DNA from: Marinobacter lutaoensis
GTDB lineage: Bacteria > Pseudomonadota > Gammaproteobacteria > Pseudomonadales > Oleiphilaceae
Assembly: GCF_001981305.1 (NCBI RefSeq)
Contig: NZ_MSCW01000010.1
Coordinates: 16,188 to 80,187, forward strand
Length of the DNA stretch: 64,000 bases
Direction: 5' to 3'
In this document: positions 51,289 to 60,321 of the stretch, piece by piece
Numbering within the stretch: position 1 is the stretch's first letter
How the letters are laid out: the number at the start of each line of letters is the position of its first letter
Translations under genes and position numbers: made by a program
The notes under the pieces: model-generated
The model's database searches: none
Seen by the model: the letters and a program-made list of their open reading frames with translations, nothing else
What the model was told of the DNA's origin: nothing

Positions 51289-53202
51289 ATGGCAGCGAAC
51301 CCGGACAACAACCGCCCCCAGAACACCCGTGCAATCATGGCATTTCTGCGGGAGCACGCCCCGTTCTCCAACATGGACGACGCCCACCTGGCGCATTTCG
51401 CCGAGCATGCCGCCCTGCGTTTCTATGCCGACGGTGACACGGTGCTGTCTCCGGACGACGGGGTGGTGAAACGGTTCTATGTGGTCAAGCAGGGGCGGAT
51501 CCGGGGCGAACGCGTGAACGAAAAGGAAGGCCGCACCGAGACCACCTTCGAAATCAGCCAGGGCGAATGCTTTCCCCTGGCAGCGCTGATCGGTGAACGC
51601 CCCACCCGGACCCTGCACCGGGCGGACGGCGACACTTTCTGTCTGAGTATCGAGCAGGATGCCTTCATTACGCTGTTTTCCGAAAGCGAGCCGTTCCGGG
51701 ACTTCTGCCTGCGGGGGGTCAGCAGCCTGCTGGACCAGGTGAACCAGCGCATCCAGTCCAGCGCCATGGCGTCCATCGGGTCCAGCAACTCCCTGGACAC
51801 CCCCCTGGAACGCTACGCCCTGCGCAACCCCATCGTCTGCTCGCCGGACCTGCCGGTGCGCAAGGCGGTGGCACGCATGCACGAGAACAACGTGGGCAGC
51901 ATCATCATCACGGACGACAACCGGCACCCCAAGGGCATCTTCACGCTGCGGGACCTGCGCACCCTGGTGGCGGAAGAAAAAGCCCCCTTGGACGTTCCGA
52001 TCCAGCAGGTGATGACCCCGGATCCGTGCCGGCTGCCGGCTCACGCCGATGCCTTCGAGGCCGCCATGCTGATGGCCGAGCACCACTTTGCCCACCTGTG
52101 CGTGGTCGATGACGAGGAACGGCTGATCGGCGTGGTATCCGAGCGGGATCTGTTCTCCCTGCAGCGGGTGGACCTGGTCAACCTGGCCCGCACCATCGGT
52201 ACCGCCACCCATTTGCGGACGCTGGTCAGCCTGCGCAGCGACGTATCCCGGCTGGTGGACGCCATGCTCGCCCACGGCGCCGACTCCGGGCAGGTGGTGA
52301 AGATCATCACCACGCTCAACGACGTCACCGTGCGCCGGGTGCTGGAACTCAACCTTAAGCGAAATGACCCGGGGATTCCCTTCACCTGGCTGACGTTCGG
52401 TTCCGAGGGGCGGCAGGAGCAGACCCTGCTGACGGACCAGGATAACGGCATCCTGTTCCAGACCCCGGACGGCATGACCGAGGACGAAGTCCGGGAACGC
52501 CTGCTGCCCTTCGCCCAGAACGTCAACAAGGAACTGGCGGAGTGCGGATTCACCCTGTGCAAGGGGAACATCATGGCCAGCAATCCGAAACTGTGCCTGA
52601 GCGAACGGGAGTGGGACGAGTGGTTCATCCGTTTCATCGATGCCTCCACCCCCCAGAATCTGGTCTATTCCTCCATTTTTCTGGACATGCGTGCGGTGTT
52701 CGGACCCACCGAGCCCCTGCACAACCTGCTGGAAAAAGTGCTCACCCGCATCCGCAAGAACGCACTGTTCCAGAAAATGCTGGCAGGCAACGCGCTGCAA
52801 CGCCGGCCGCCGCTTACGGTGTTCCGGGGCTTTCGCTACGTTAACGACGGCAACAAACACGCTCTGGACCTCAAGCGCCAGGGCCTGGCGCCGTTCGTGG
52901 AGGCCGTCCGGGTGTTCGCCCTTGCCCATGGCGTGGAAACCGCCAACACGCTGGAGCGCATGGACGCCCTGGCCAGGAAAGGGGTGTTTGACGCCAAGGA
53001 CGCCAACGCCTGGAAGGAAGCCTACAGCCTGATTCAGGCCATTCGCATGCGGGCCCACCAGGAAATGCTCAACCGCGGAGAAGCGCTGACCAACTACATC
53101 GACCCAGACGATCTCAACCCGTTGGATCGACGCATCCTCCGGGAGTCTTTCCGCCAGGCGCAGCGGCTTCAGCAGAAGCTGGAAGTCGCCTATCAACTGT
53201 GA
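51289..53202 (+). CDS. cNMP-binding/CBS/DUF294 nucleotidyltransferase-like protein
   Basis: A 637-residue soluble multi-domain protein with, in order: a cyclic-nucleotide-binding-like domain (about 15-140, FYVVKQGRIRGE, GECFPLAALIGE), a pair of CBS domains (about 175-300, NNVGSIIITDD, VSERDLFSLQ), a GlnD-like nucleotidyltransferase domain (about 365-480, LTFGSEGRQEQTLLTDQDNGILF) and a DUF294 C-terminal domain. The GSxGR and D-x-D catalytic pattern is kept. Substrate unknown. It is always found beside a DEDDh exonuclease and the DUF4212/symporter pair in relatives I recall, so a role tied to carboxylate use is inferred. Confidence 0.88.
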   Translation: MAANPDNNRPQNTRAIMAFLREHAPFSNMDDAHLAHFAEHAALRFYADGDTVLSPDDGVVKRFYVVKQGRIRGERVNEKEGRTETTFEISQGECFPLAALIGERPTRTLHRADGDTFCLSIEQDAFITLFSESEPFRDFCLRGVSSLLDQVNQRIQSSAMASIGSSNSLDTPLERYALRNPIVCSPDLPVRKAVARMHENNVGSIIITDDNRHPKGIFTLRDLRTLVAEEKAPLDVPIQQVMTPDPCRLPAHADAFEAAMLMAEHHFAHLCVVDDEERLIGVVSERDLFSLQRVDLVNLARTIGTATHLRTLVSLRSDVSRLVDAMLAHGADSGQVVKIITTLNDVTVRRVLELNLKRNDPGIPFTWLTFGSEGRQEQTLLTDQDNGILFQTPDGMTEDEVRERLLPFAQNVNKELAECGFTLCKGNIMASNPKLCLSEREWDEWFIRFIDASTPQNLVYSSIFLDMRAVFGPTEPLHNLLEKVLTRIRKNALFQKMLAGNALQRRPPLTVFRGFRYVNDGNKHALDLKRQGLAPFVEAVRVFALAHGVETANTLERMDALARKGVFDAKDANAWKEAYSLIQAIRMRAHQEMLNRGEALTNYIDPDDLNPLDRRILRESFRQAQRLQQKLEVAYQL

Positions 53203-53212
53203 TGCACACGCT

Positions 53213-53917
53213 ATGCTGGAACGACTCAAACACTGGCTGAACGGCCGGCGCGGCCCCGGCACGGACCCGGACGGCCGCAACCTGCCCCAGCCCAAGAGCC
53301 CCGGCGATCAACGCCTGTCGGATTGCCGCCTGATCGTGCTCGACCTGGAAACCACCGGCCTCAATGTCGCCAAAGACGAGGTGATTGCCATCGGCGCGGT
53401 GGCGATTGCCGGAGGCGTCATTCCCCTCGACGACCAGTTCGACCTGATTCTGCGACGTCCCGAGCTGGATATCCGCGAGACGGTGCTGATTCACGGCATC
53501 GGCCCGGAAGCCCTGACCCAAGGCCATGAAACCGAGGATGCCCTACTGCATCTGCTGGATTGGATGAACGGCGACCCGGTGCTGGCCTATCACTCGGCCT
53601 TCGACCAGAAGTTTCTGGAGAAGACGCTCCGAAAAACCCTGGGCTACAGCCGCCCCCACACCTGGATGGACGTGGCCGACCTGCTGCCGGCGTTCTTCCC
53701 CGACGCCAAGCCCGGTGGCAAGGGCCTCGACCACTGGGCCGAGTACTTTGGTCTGGAGGTGAGCGAGCGCCACCACGCCGCCGCCGACGCGCTGGCCACC
53801 GCGGAACTGACACTGATCGCCTTGAACAAGGCAAACAAGGACGGCGTGAAGACTCTCAAAGAGCTGAACAACAAACTTCGGTATCACCGTCGTCTGCAAA
53901 ACATGCACCGGTTCTGA
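53213..53917 (+). CDS. DEDDh 3'-5' exonuclease (DnaQ-like)
   Basis: A 234-residue single-domain exonuclease. Exo I is VLDLETTGLNVAKDEVIAIGAVAI (Asp44, Glu46). Exo II is PVLAYHSAFDQKFL. Exo III is RHHAAADALATAELTL, with the His and Asp of the DEDDh class. It starts 11 nt after the DUF294 gene, so they form an operon. It is a homologue of the PolC/epsilon exonuclease domain but not the dnaQ gene itself, which normally carries a clamp-binding tail. Cellular substrate unknown. Confidence 0.9.
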   Translation: MLERLKHWLNGRRGPGTDPDGRNLPQPKSPGDQRLSDCRLIVLDLETTGLNVAKDEVIAIGAVAIAGGVIPLDDQFDLILRRPELDIRETVLIHGIGPEALTQGHETEDALLHLLDWMNGDPVLAYHSAFDQKFLEKTLRKTLGYSRPHTWMDVADLLPAFFPDAKPGGKGLDHWAEYFGLEVSERHHAAADALATAELTLIALNKANKDGVKTLKELNNKLRYHRRLQNMHRF

Positions 53918-54122
53918 ACCCAAACCTGCGTCACAGAAACGGCCGTCGGGCAGGCAAATGACTGAGAATTAGACCTTTTGCCAATATCTATAAATTGCTT
54001 GACCAGTAAAGTCGGGAGAGACGACAGTCGGAGAAGTACTTATATGAATAATAAATTCTCTACCCGAAGCACCTCACCGGAAAACCACCCAAGCTCTACA
54101 ACAACAACCAAGGAGTGATCCT

Positions 54123-54386
54123 ATGTCAGGTCATAGCTACGACGCTGAAAACTACTGGAAGGCGAACCTCCGCCTGATATTCGGATGCCTGATCGTGTGG
54201 GCGCTCGTCTCGTACGGCTTCGCGATCCTGCTCCGTCCACTGCTGGCCGGCATTTCCATCGGAGGGACCGATCTCGGTTTCTGGTTTGCCCAGCAAGGCT
54301 CGATCCTTACCTTCATCGCTCTGATCTTTTTCTACGCCTGGCGCATGAACAAGATCGACGAACAATTCGGCGTACACGAGGAGTAA
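54123..54386 (+). CDS. DUF4212 small subunit of a sodium:solute symporter
   Basis: An 87-residue protein with two transmembrane segments (LRLIFGCLIVWALVSYGFAILL and GSILTFIALIFFYAW), starting SYDAENYWKANLRLI. This matches the DUF4212 family, always encoded just before a VC_2705-type symporter. It probably assembles with the next product. The start is supported by AAGGAG 8 nt upstream. It follows a 205-bp gap after the exonuclease gene, AT-rich near 53980-54060, which presumably holds the promoter of this pair. I could not define it with confidence. Confidence 0.9.
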   Translation: MSGHSYDAENYWKANLRLIFGCLIVWALVSYGFAILLRPLLAGISIGGTDLGFWFAQQGSILTFIALIFFYAWRMNKIDEQFGVHEE

Positions 54387-54392
54387 GGACGC

Positions 54393-56147
54393 ATGAGCCA
54401 GTTTGCGATCAACATCATTTTCGTTGGGGGATCCTTCCTCCTCTACATCCTCATTGCTATTTGGGCAAAAGCAGGTAGCACCAAGGATTTCTACGTCGCC
54501 GGCGGCGGCGTTCACCCGGTCACCAACGGTATGGCGATCGGTGCCGACTGGATGTCCGCGGCATCCTTCATTTCCATGGCGGGCCTGATCGCCGCCGGGG
54601 GCTACTCCAACTCCACCTTCCTGATGGGCTGGACCGGTGGCTACGTGCTGCTGGCGCCGTACCTGCGGAAGTTCGGCAAGTTCACCGTGCCCGAGTTCAT
54701 CGGTGACCGCTTCTACAGCAAGAATGCCCGACTGGTGGCGGTTATCTGCCTGATCGTGGCATCGGTGACCTACGTTATCGGCCAGATGGCCGGTGCCGGC
54801 GTCGCCTTCTCCCGGTTCCTGGAAGTGGATTCCACCATGGGCCTGATCATCGCCGCGGTGGTGGTGTTCGTCTACGCCGTACTGGGCGGCATGAAGGGGA
54901 TCACCTACACCCAGGTGGCTCAGTACTGCGTACTGATCGTCGCCTACACCATCCCGGCGGTGTTCATCTCCCTGCAACTGACCGGCAACCCGCTGCCGCC
55001 GCTGGGCCTGTTCTCCACTCACATCGATTCCGGCATGCCCATTCTGGAGAAACTGAACCAGGTCATTACCGATCTCGGTTTCAACTCCTATACCGCGGAC
55101 ATCGACAACAAGCTGAACATGGTTCTGTTTACCCTGTCGCTGATGATCGGTACCGCCGGTCTGCCCCACGTCATCATCCGGTTCTTCACCGTACCCAAGG
55201 TGGCTGACGCACGCTGGTCCGCCGGCTGGGCCCTGGTGTTCATCGCCCTGCTGTACCTGACCGCCCCGGCCGTGGCGTCCATGGCCCGCCTGAACCTGAT
55301 GACCACCATCTATCCGGATGGCACCGACGCCGCGCCGATCCTGTACGAAGACCGGCCGAACTGGGTCAAGGAGTGGGAGATCACCGGCCTGATCAAGTTC
55401 GAGGACAAGAACAACGACGGCCGCATCCAGCTCTACAATGACACCCCGGCTTACCAAGCCGAAGCCGAAGCCCGCGGCTGGGCCGGCAACGAGCTGACCG
55501 TCAACCGGGATATTCTGGTTCTGGCCAACCCGGAAATCGCCAACCTGCCCGGCTGGGTCGTGGGCCTGATCGCCGCGGGCGGTCTGGCGGCGGCGCTGTC
55601 CACGGCTGCGGGTCTGTTGCTGGCCATTTCCTCGGCGGTCAGCCATGACCTGATCAAGGGTTCGATCAACCCCAACATCTCGGAAAAAGGCGAACTGCTG
55701 GCCGCCCGGATCTCCATGTCGGTCGCCATCGTGGTCGCCACCTACCTGGGAGCCAACCCGCCGGGCTTCGCCGCCCAGGTCGTGGCCCTGGCCTTCGGTA
55801 TCGCGGCCGCCTCGCTGTTCCCGGCCCTGATGATGGGGATCTTCTCCAAACGGGTGAACAACATCGGCGCCATCGCCGGCATGCTGACCGGCCTCGCCTT
55901 CACGCTGATCTACATCTTCGTGTACAAGGGCTGGCTGTTCATCCCTGGCACCAACAACTTGCCGGACACTCCCGATAACTGGGTCATGGGCATTTCGCCG
56001 CTGTCGATCGGAGCCATTGGTGCCATCGTCAACTTTGCGGTAGCCTTCGTGGTATCCAATGTTACGGAAGAGCCGCCCGTTGAAATCCAGGAGCTGGTCG
56101 AAAGCGTCCGTTACCCGCGGGGTGCCGGTTCCGCTCACGACCACTAA
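54393..56147 (+). CDS. Sodium:solute symporter (VC_2705 subfamily, acetate/carboxylate type)
   Basis: A 584-residue transporter of the SSS family with about 13-14 transmembrane segments. Landmarks are STKDFYVAGGGVHPVTNGMAIGADWMSAASFISMAGL, YLRKFGKFTVPEFIGDRF, GQMAGAGVAFSRF and the GTAGLPHVIIRFFTVP motif of the ActP-like branch. A hydrophilic insert (about 310-375) is typical of this subfamily. Substrate is likely acetate or another short monocarboxylate, by family and because a CrbS-like kinase follows. The gene ends in a strong terminator. Confidence 0.92.
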   Translation: MSQFAINIIFVGGSFLLYILIAIWAKAGSTKDFYVAGGGVHPVTNGMAIGADWMSAASFISMAGLIAAGGYSNSTFLMGWTGGYVLLAPYLRKFGKFTVPEFIGDRFYSKNARLVAVICLIVASVTYVIGQMAGAGVAFSRFLEVDSTMGLIIAAVVVFVYAVLGGMKGITYTQVAQYCVLIVAYTIPAVFISLQLTGNPLPPLGLFSTHIDSGMPILEKLNQVITDLGFNSYTADIDNKLNMVLFTLSLMIGTAGLPHVIIRFFTVPKVADARWSAGWALVFIALLYLTAPAVASMARLNLMTTIYPDGTDAAPILYEDRPNWVKEWEITGLIKFEDKNNDGRIQLYNDTPAYQAEAEARGWAGNELTVNRDILVLANPEIANLPGWVVGLIAAGGLAAALSTAAGLLLAISSAVSHDLIKGSINPNISEKGELLAARISMSVAIVVATYLGANPPGFAAQVVALAFGIAAASLFPALMMGIFSKRVNNIGAIAGMLTGLAFTLIYIFVYKGWLFIPGTNNLPDTPDNWVMGISPLSIGAIGAIVNFAVAFVVSNVTEEPPVEIQELVESVRYPRGAGSAHDH

Positions 56148-56193
56148 GAAACAACTCAGCCGGACTCATTGAGTTTGGCGGGAGGTTGAACCT

Positions 56194-56230
56194 GAACGGG
56201 CTTCCTCATCGAGGGAGCCCGTTCTTTTTT
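56194..56230 (+). terminator. Intrinsic terminator after the symporter gene
   Basis: A 9-bp perfect stem, GAACGGGCT (56194-56202) with AGCCCGTTC (56216-56224), extended inward by three more pairs and a wobble, then TTTTTT at 56225-56230. It starts 47 nt after the symporter stop. Confidence 0.9.
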
Positions 56231-56245
56231 GAGGAAAGTAGAAGT

Positions 56246-56752
56246 ATGTTCTGGACCTTTATCGCCACGATATTTTGCGGCCTCGGCGCCGCCGGCATCG
56301 CCCTCGGCATCCGCGCCGCTACCCGCAACAAGGCGCCCCGCTGGATCATTCCCGTCTTTGCCGGCGCCGGCATGCTCGGCTACCTGATTCAGGGCGAATA
56401 CACCTGGTATGAGCACAAGAAATCCCTGCTGCCGGAGGAAGCGGTGATCGTCAGTACTGAAAGCGACGGCATTCTGTGGCGGCCCTGGACCTTTGCCTTC
56501 CCGTATGTGACGGCCTTCTCCGCCGTCGACACCCAAAGCATCAGCCGGGATACCCGCGATGCGAACATCGTGCGGTTTACGCTCTACCGTTTTGAGCAGA
56601 AAATGACCGACGCCGTCTCGCACCGGGTCCACCTGATGCACTGCGGGACCCGGGAGCTGGTGCCACTCGGTTCCGACGGCACGCCCAGGGTGGACAACAT
56701 GAAAGTCCTGCCGGCTCAGGATCCGCTGGTCCAGACGGTCTGCCGGTCCTGA
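56246..56752 (+). CDS. Hypothetical membrane-anchored protein
   Basis: A 168-residue protein with two N-terminal hydrophobic segments (FWTFIATIFCGLGAAGIALGI and WIIPVFAGAGMLGYLI) and a soluble remainder containing FPYVTAFSAVD and HRVHLMHCGTRELVPLG. I do not recognise a named family. The ATG at 56246 follows GAGGAAAG at an acceptable distance. A longer frame would start inside the terminator. It lies between the symporter terminator and the hybrid kinase gene, co-directional with both. Confidence 0.7.
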   Translation: MFWTFIATIFCGLGAAGIALGIRAATRNKAPRWIIPVFAGAGMLGYLIQGEYTWYEHKKSLLPEEAVIVSTESDGILWRPWTFAFPYVTAFSAVDTQSISRDTRDANIVRFTLYRFEQKMTDAVSHRVHLMHCGTRELVPLGSDGTPRVDNMKVLPAQDPLVQTVCRS

Positions 56753-56802
56753 CGCCGTGACGGTCCCGAGACCTTTGACGGCTATCGTGAGTAAAACGCG
56801 CC

Positions 56803-59800
56803 ATGATTAGCGCCTGGCTGCTGATTTTAATCTCCATCACCTACATTTCCGTTCTGTTCGTCATTGCCTGGGCGGGCGACCGGCACCCGGGGCTGTATCG
56901 CCGCAGGCTGGCGCGTACCCACGTCTACGCCCTGTCGCTGGCGGTCTACTTCACCTCCTGGACCTTTTACGGAGCGGTCGGACGGGCCACTCAGGAAGGG
57001 CTCGGGTTTCTGCCCATTTACCTCGGCCCATTACTGGTGTTCGTCTTCGGCACACCGCTGCTGCGCCGGATCATCTACATCAGCAAGCGCAACAACAGCA
57101 CCTCGATCGCCGACTTCATCGCTTCCCGCTACGGTAAATCGCAGCTGCTGGCGGCGATGATCGCCACCTTCGCCCTGATCGGCAGCGTTCCCTACATCGC
57201 GCTGCAGCTCAAGGCCATCGCCATGGGCTTCAACATCCTGTCGGACACGGGGCAGGACTATCGCACCATGAGCTCCGCCGCCTGGAACGATTCCGCCTGG
57301 TACATCACCCTGGCCCTGGCGGTCTTCACCGTGCTGTTCGGGACCCGGCATCTGGAGTCCACGGAACACCACCGGGGCATGATTCAGGCCGTTGCCTTCG
57401 AGTCGCTGATCAAGCTGGTCGCCTTTGTGGCGGTCGGCCTGTTCGTGGGTTACGGCATGTTCAACGGCTTTGGCGACCTGCTTGGGCAGGCCCGGGACGC
57501 GGACCTGCTGGGTGTGCTGACCACCGACCACGTGGAGATGCCCGCCTTCCTGACCCAGACCCTGGTGGCCATGCTCGCCATTATCTGCCTGCCCCGCCAG
57601 TTCCATGTCATGGTCGTGGAGAACACCGACCACCGCGACTTCGATGTGGCCCGCTGGGCCATGCCGATCTATCTGGTGGTGGCCAGCGCATTCGTGCTGC
57701 CCATCGCCGCGGCCGGCCTACTGATGCCGGAGGCACCCTACAGCAACCCGGACATTCTGATCCTGCAGCTGCCCATCCTGGCCGGTGAAGAGTGGCTGGC
57801 GATCCTGGCGTTCCTGGGCGGGGGTTCCGCCGCCGCCATGGTCATCGTCTGCTCGGTGGCCATCGCCACCATGGTCAGCAACGAGATCATCATGCCGGCT
57901 CTGTTGAAGTTTTTCCGGCCGGGCATGAACCGGCGCAATGACCTCAGCTACCTACTGCTGAGCATCCGCCGGGTGGCCATCTTTGTGGTCCTGCTCACCG
58001 CCTACGGTTTCTACCGCATGGCGGGCGAAGACTACAGCCTGACCGCGTTCGGCCTGCTTTCTTTCGCCGCCGCGGCGCAATTCGGGCCGGCCCTGGTGGG
58101 GGGCATCGTCTGGCGCCGGGGCAACTACACCGGCGCGGTGTGGGGACTGGGTCTGGGGTTCCTGATGTGGTGTTACACCCTGCTGCTGCCCGCGCTGGCC
58201 ACCACCGGTTGGGTGGCCGACAGCCTGGTCCGGGAGGGCATCTGGGGGCTCGCCTGGACCCGGCCTACGGCGCTGTTCGGCTTGGAACTGGACCAGACCA
58301 GCCACGGCATTGTCTGGAGCCTGGGCGTCAACACCGTCACCTACATCGTCCTGTCGATGCTTACCCGGCAGCGGGTTCGGGAGAAAATCCAGATTGCGTC
58401 GTTCTTCCATGACCCCCAACCCAAGCCGGAGACCGCCCATCACCAGAGCTGGCAGGGGGAGATCCTGACCTCCGACCTGCAGGCTCTGACCGACCGCTTC
58501 ATGGGCGAGGAGCGCTCGGAAGCTGTATTCCGCAACTACGAACGCCGCAACGCCATCCGCCTTCATCCGCACCGGCCCGCCTCCACCCACCTGATGAAAT
58601 ACGTGGAGCGGCAGCTGGCCTCGGTGATCGGCGCCTCCACCGCCCGCGTGGTGATGGAGTCCACCCTCACCGGCCGGGACATGCAGATCGAGGACGTGGT
58701 CAGCATCGTCGACGAGGCCTCTCAGGCGATGACGTTCAGCCGGGAACTGCTGCAGTCGGCCATCGAGAACATCAGCATCGGCGTGTCGGTGGTCAACCAC
58801 CAGCAGCAGCTGGTGGTCTGGAACCACCGGTATCTGGAGCTGTTCAACTATCCCAAAGGATTTGTCCGGGTTGGCCGGCCGGTGGAAGACCTGATGCGTT
58901 ATAACCTGACCAACGCCAACCTGTCGGCACGACGGATCGACGAAATCATTGCCGACCGGCTGGCCAGCATGCGCGAAGGCAAGCCCATGTCCTATGAGCG
59001 ACAGCGACCGGACGGCACCGTGGTGCGCATCGACGGCAGCCCGATGCCCGGCGGAGGTTACGTCACCACGTTCCAGGACATCACTGCGATGCGCCGCACC
59101 GAACAGGCCCTGAAGGAAACCAACATCTACCTGGAACAACGGGTCAAGGAACGGACCCAGGAACTCCAGGTGATCAATGAACAGATGCTCAAGGCCAAGT
59201 CGGTGGCCGAACAGGCCAACCAGAGCAAGACCCGCTTCCTGGCCTCCGCCAGTCACGACCTGCTGCAGCCGCTGAACGCCGCGCGCCTGTTCACCTCCGC
59301 CCTCGCCGGCAAGGCCACCGACAGCGAAATGAAGGACTTGGTGAATCACATCGACAGCTCCCTGGGGGCCGCCGAGGAGATCATCAGCACCCTGCTCGAC
59401 ATTTCCAAGCTGGATGCCGGCGCCCTTGAGCCGGATATCGGCGTGTTCCCCGTCAACGAGCTGCTCCGGCACCTGGCCACGGAGTTCTCCGCCATCGCGC
59501 AGGATCAGGGATTGGAGCTCCATGTCGTGCACAGCAGCGCCTGGATCCGTTCCGATGCCAAACTGCTGCGCCGGGTGGTGCAAAACTTCCTGTCCAATGC
59601 CATCCGCTACACCCCCCACGGCAAGATTTTGCTGGGCTGTCGCCGCCTCAAGGGGTTCATCCGCATCGAGGTGTGGGACACCGGCCCCGGTATCCCGGAA
59701 GACCAGCTGACCCAGATCTTCGAGGAGTTCCGTCGCTTCCAGCAGGGCCGCGACAAGAAAGGACTGGGGCTGGGCCTGGCCATCGTCGACCGGATCAGCG

Positions 59801-60321
59801 GTATGCTCAATCACCCGGTCAGCGTCCACTCGGTCCAGGGCCGGGGCAGCGTCTTTGGCGTCACAGTCCCCACCGCGCCGCCTGAACAGGCCAGCCAGAG
59901 CCAGGACCGACCGTCGACAACGGCCTCCCGCCGGGTCTCCAACTTGGTTGGTTTGCATGTCCTGTGCATCGACAATGATCCCACCATCCTCCAGGGCATG
60001 GTCGCCCTGCTGAGCAACTGGCAGTGCGAGATTACCGCTGCGGAAAGCCTTGAGGATGCCCTGGCGAAGCTGGACGGCCGACAACCGGACATCATGCTGG
60101 CAGACTACCAGCTGGACGAGAACAAGAACGGACTGGACGCGATGGACAGCCTGCGAGCCTCCATCTGTCATGACATTCCCGGCATACTGATCACCGGGTA
60201 CATGGCCCCCGAGGTCCGGGAAGACGCGCTGGCCCGCAGCTACCAGATACTCTACAAACCGGTCAAACCCGCGGCGCTGCGGGCACTTGTCAATAAACTC
60301 CTGAAACAGATGCGCTCATGA
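56803..60321 (+). CDS. CrbS/MxtR-like hybrid histidine kinase with an SSS transporter domain
   Basis: An 1172-residue sensor. Residues 1-530 are a sodium/solute-symporter-like membrane domain. A STAC-type linker follows (about 530-640), then a PAS domain (about 655-765), a coiled coil, a DHp domain with SASHDLLQPLNAARLF (His at about 817), a HATPase with NFLSNAIRYT, DTGPGIPEDQ and GLGLGLAIVDRI, and a C-terminal receiver whose phospho-acceptor Asp is in LADYQL (about 1101). Close relatives (CrbS, MxtR) control acetate use through a LuxR-type regulator. That partner gene is not in this window. It overlaps the next gene by 4 nt. Confidence 0.92.
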   Translation: MISAWLLILISITYISVLFVIAWAGDRHPGLYRRRLARTHVYALSLAVYFTSWTFYGAVGRATQEGLGFLPIYLGPLLVFVFGTPLLRRIIYISKRNNSTSIADFIASRYGKSQLLAAMIATFALIGSVPYIALQLKAIAMGFNILSDTGQDYRTMSSAAWNDSAWYITLALAVFTVLFGTRHLESTEHHRGMIQAVAFESLIKLVAFVAVGLFVGYGMFNGFGDLLGQARDADLLGVLTTDHVEMPAFLTQTLVAMLAIICLPRQFHVMVVENTDHRDFDVARWAMPIYLVVASAFVLPIAAAGLLMPEAPYSNPDILILQLPILAGEEWLAILAFLGGGSAAAMVIVCSVAIATMVSNEIIMPALLKFFRPGMNRRNDLSYLLLSIRRVAIFVVLLTAYGFYRMAGEDYSLTAFGLLSFAAAAQFGPALVGGIVWRRGNYTGAVWGLGLGFLMWCYTLLLPALATTGWVADSLVREGIWGLAWTRPTALFGLELDQTSHGIVWSLGVNTVTYIVLSMLTRQRVREKIQIASFFHDPQPKPETAHHQSWQGEILTSDLQALTDRFMGEERSEAVFRNYERRNAIRLHPHRPASTHLMKYVERQLASVIGASTARVVMESTLTGRDMQIEDVVSIVDEASQAMTFSRELLQSAIENISIGVSVVNHQQQLVVWNHRYLELFNYPKGFVRVGRPVEDLMRYNLTNANLSARRIDEIIADRLASMREGKPMSYERQRPDGTVVRIDGSPMPGGGYVTTFQDITAMRRTEQALKETNIYLEQRVKERTQELQVINEQMLKAKSVAEQANQSKTRFLASASHDLLQPLNAARLFTSALAGKATDSEMKDLVNHIDSSLGAAEEIISTLLDISKLDAGALEPDIGVFPVNELLRHLATEFSAIAQDQGLELHVVHSSAWIRSDAKLLRRVVQNFLSNAIRYTPHGKILLGCRRLKGFIRIEVWDTGPGIPEDQLTQIFEEFRRFQQGRDKKGLGLGLAIVDRISGMLNHPVSVHSVQGRGSVFGVTVPTAPPEQASQSQDRPSTTASRRVSNLVGLHVLCIDNDPTILQGMVALLSNWQCEITAAESLEDALAKLDGRQPDIMLADYQLDENKNGLDAMDSLRASICHDIPGILITGYMAPEVREDALARSYQILYKPVKPAALRALVNKLLKQMRS

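Noticed and set aside
53918..54122. Sigma-54 promoter before the DUF4212 gene
   Set aside because: No GG/GC pair with the -24/-12 spacing fits. AT-rich words resembling -10 boxes are present but none has a good -35.
57952..60171. Long minus-strand frame opposite the hybrid kinase
   Set aside because: Antisense to a gene with complete kinase motifs; no protein-like composition.
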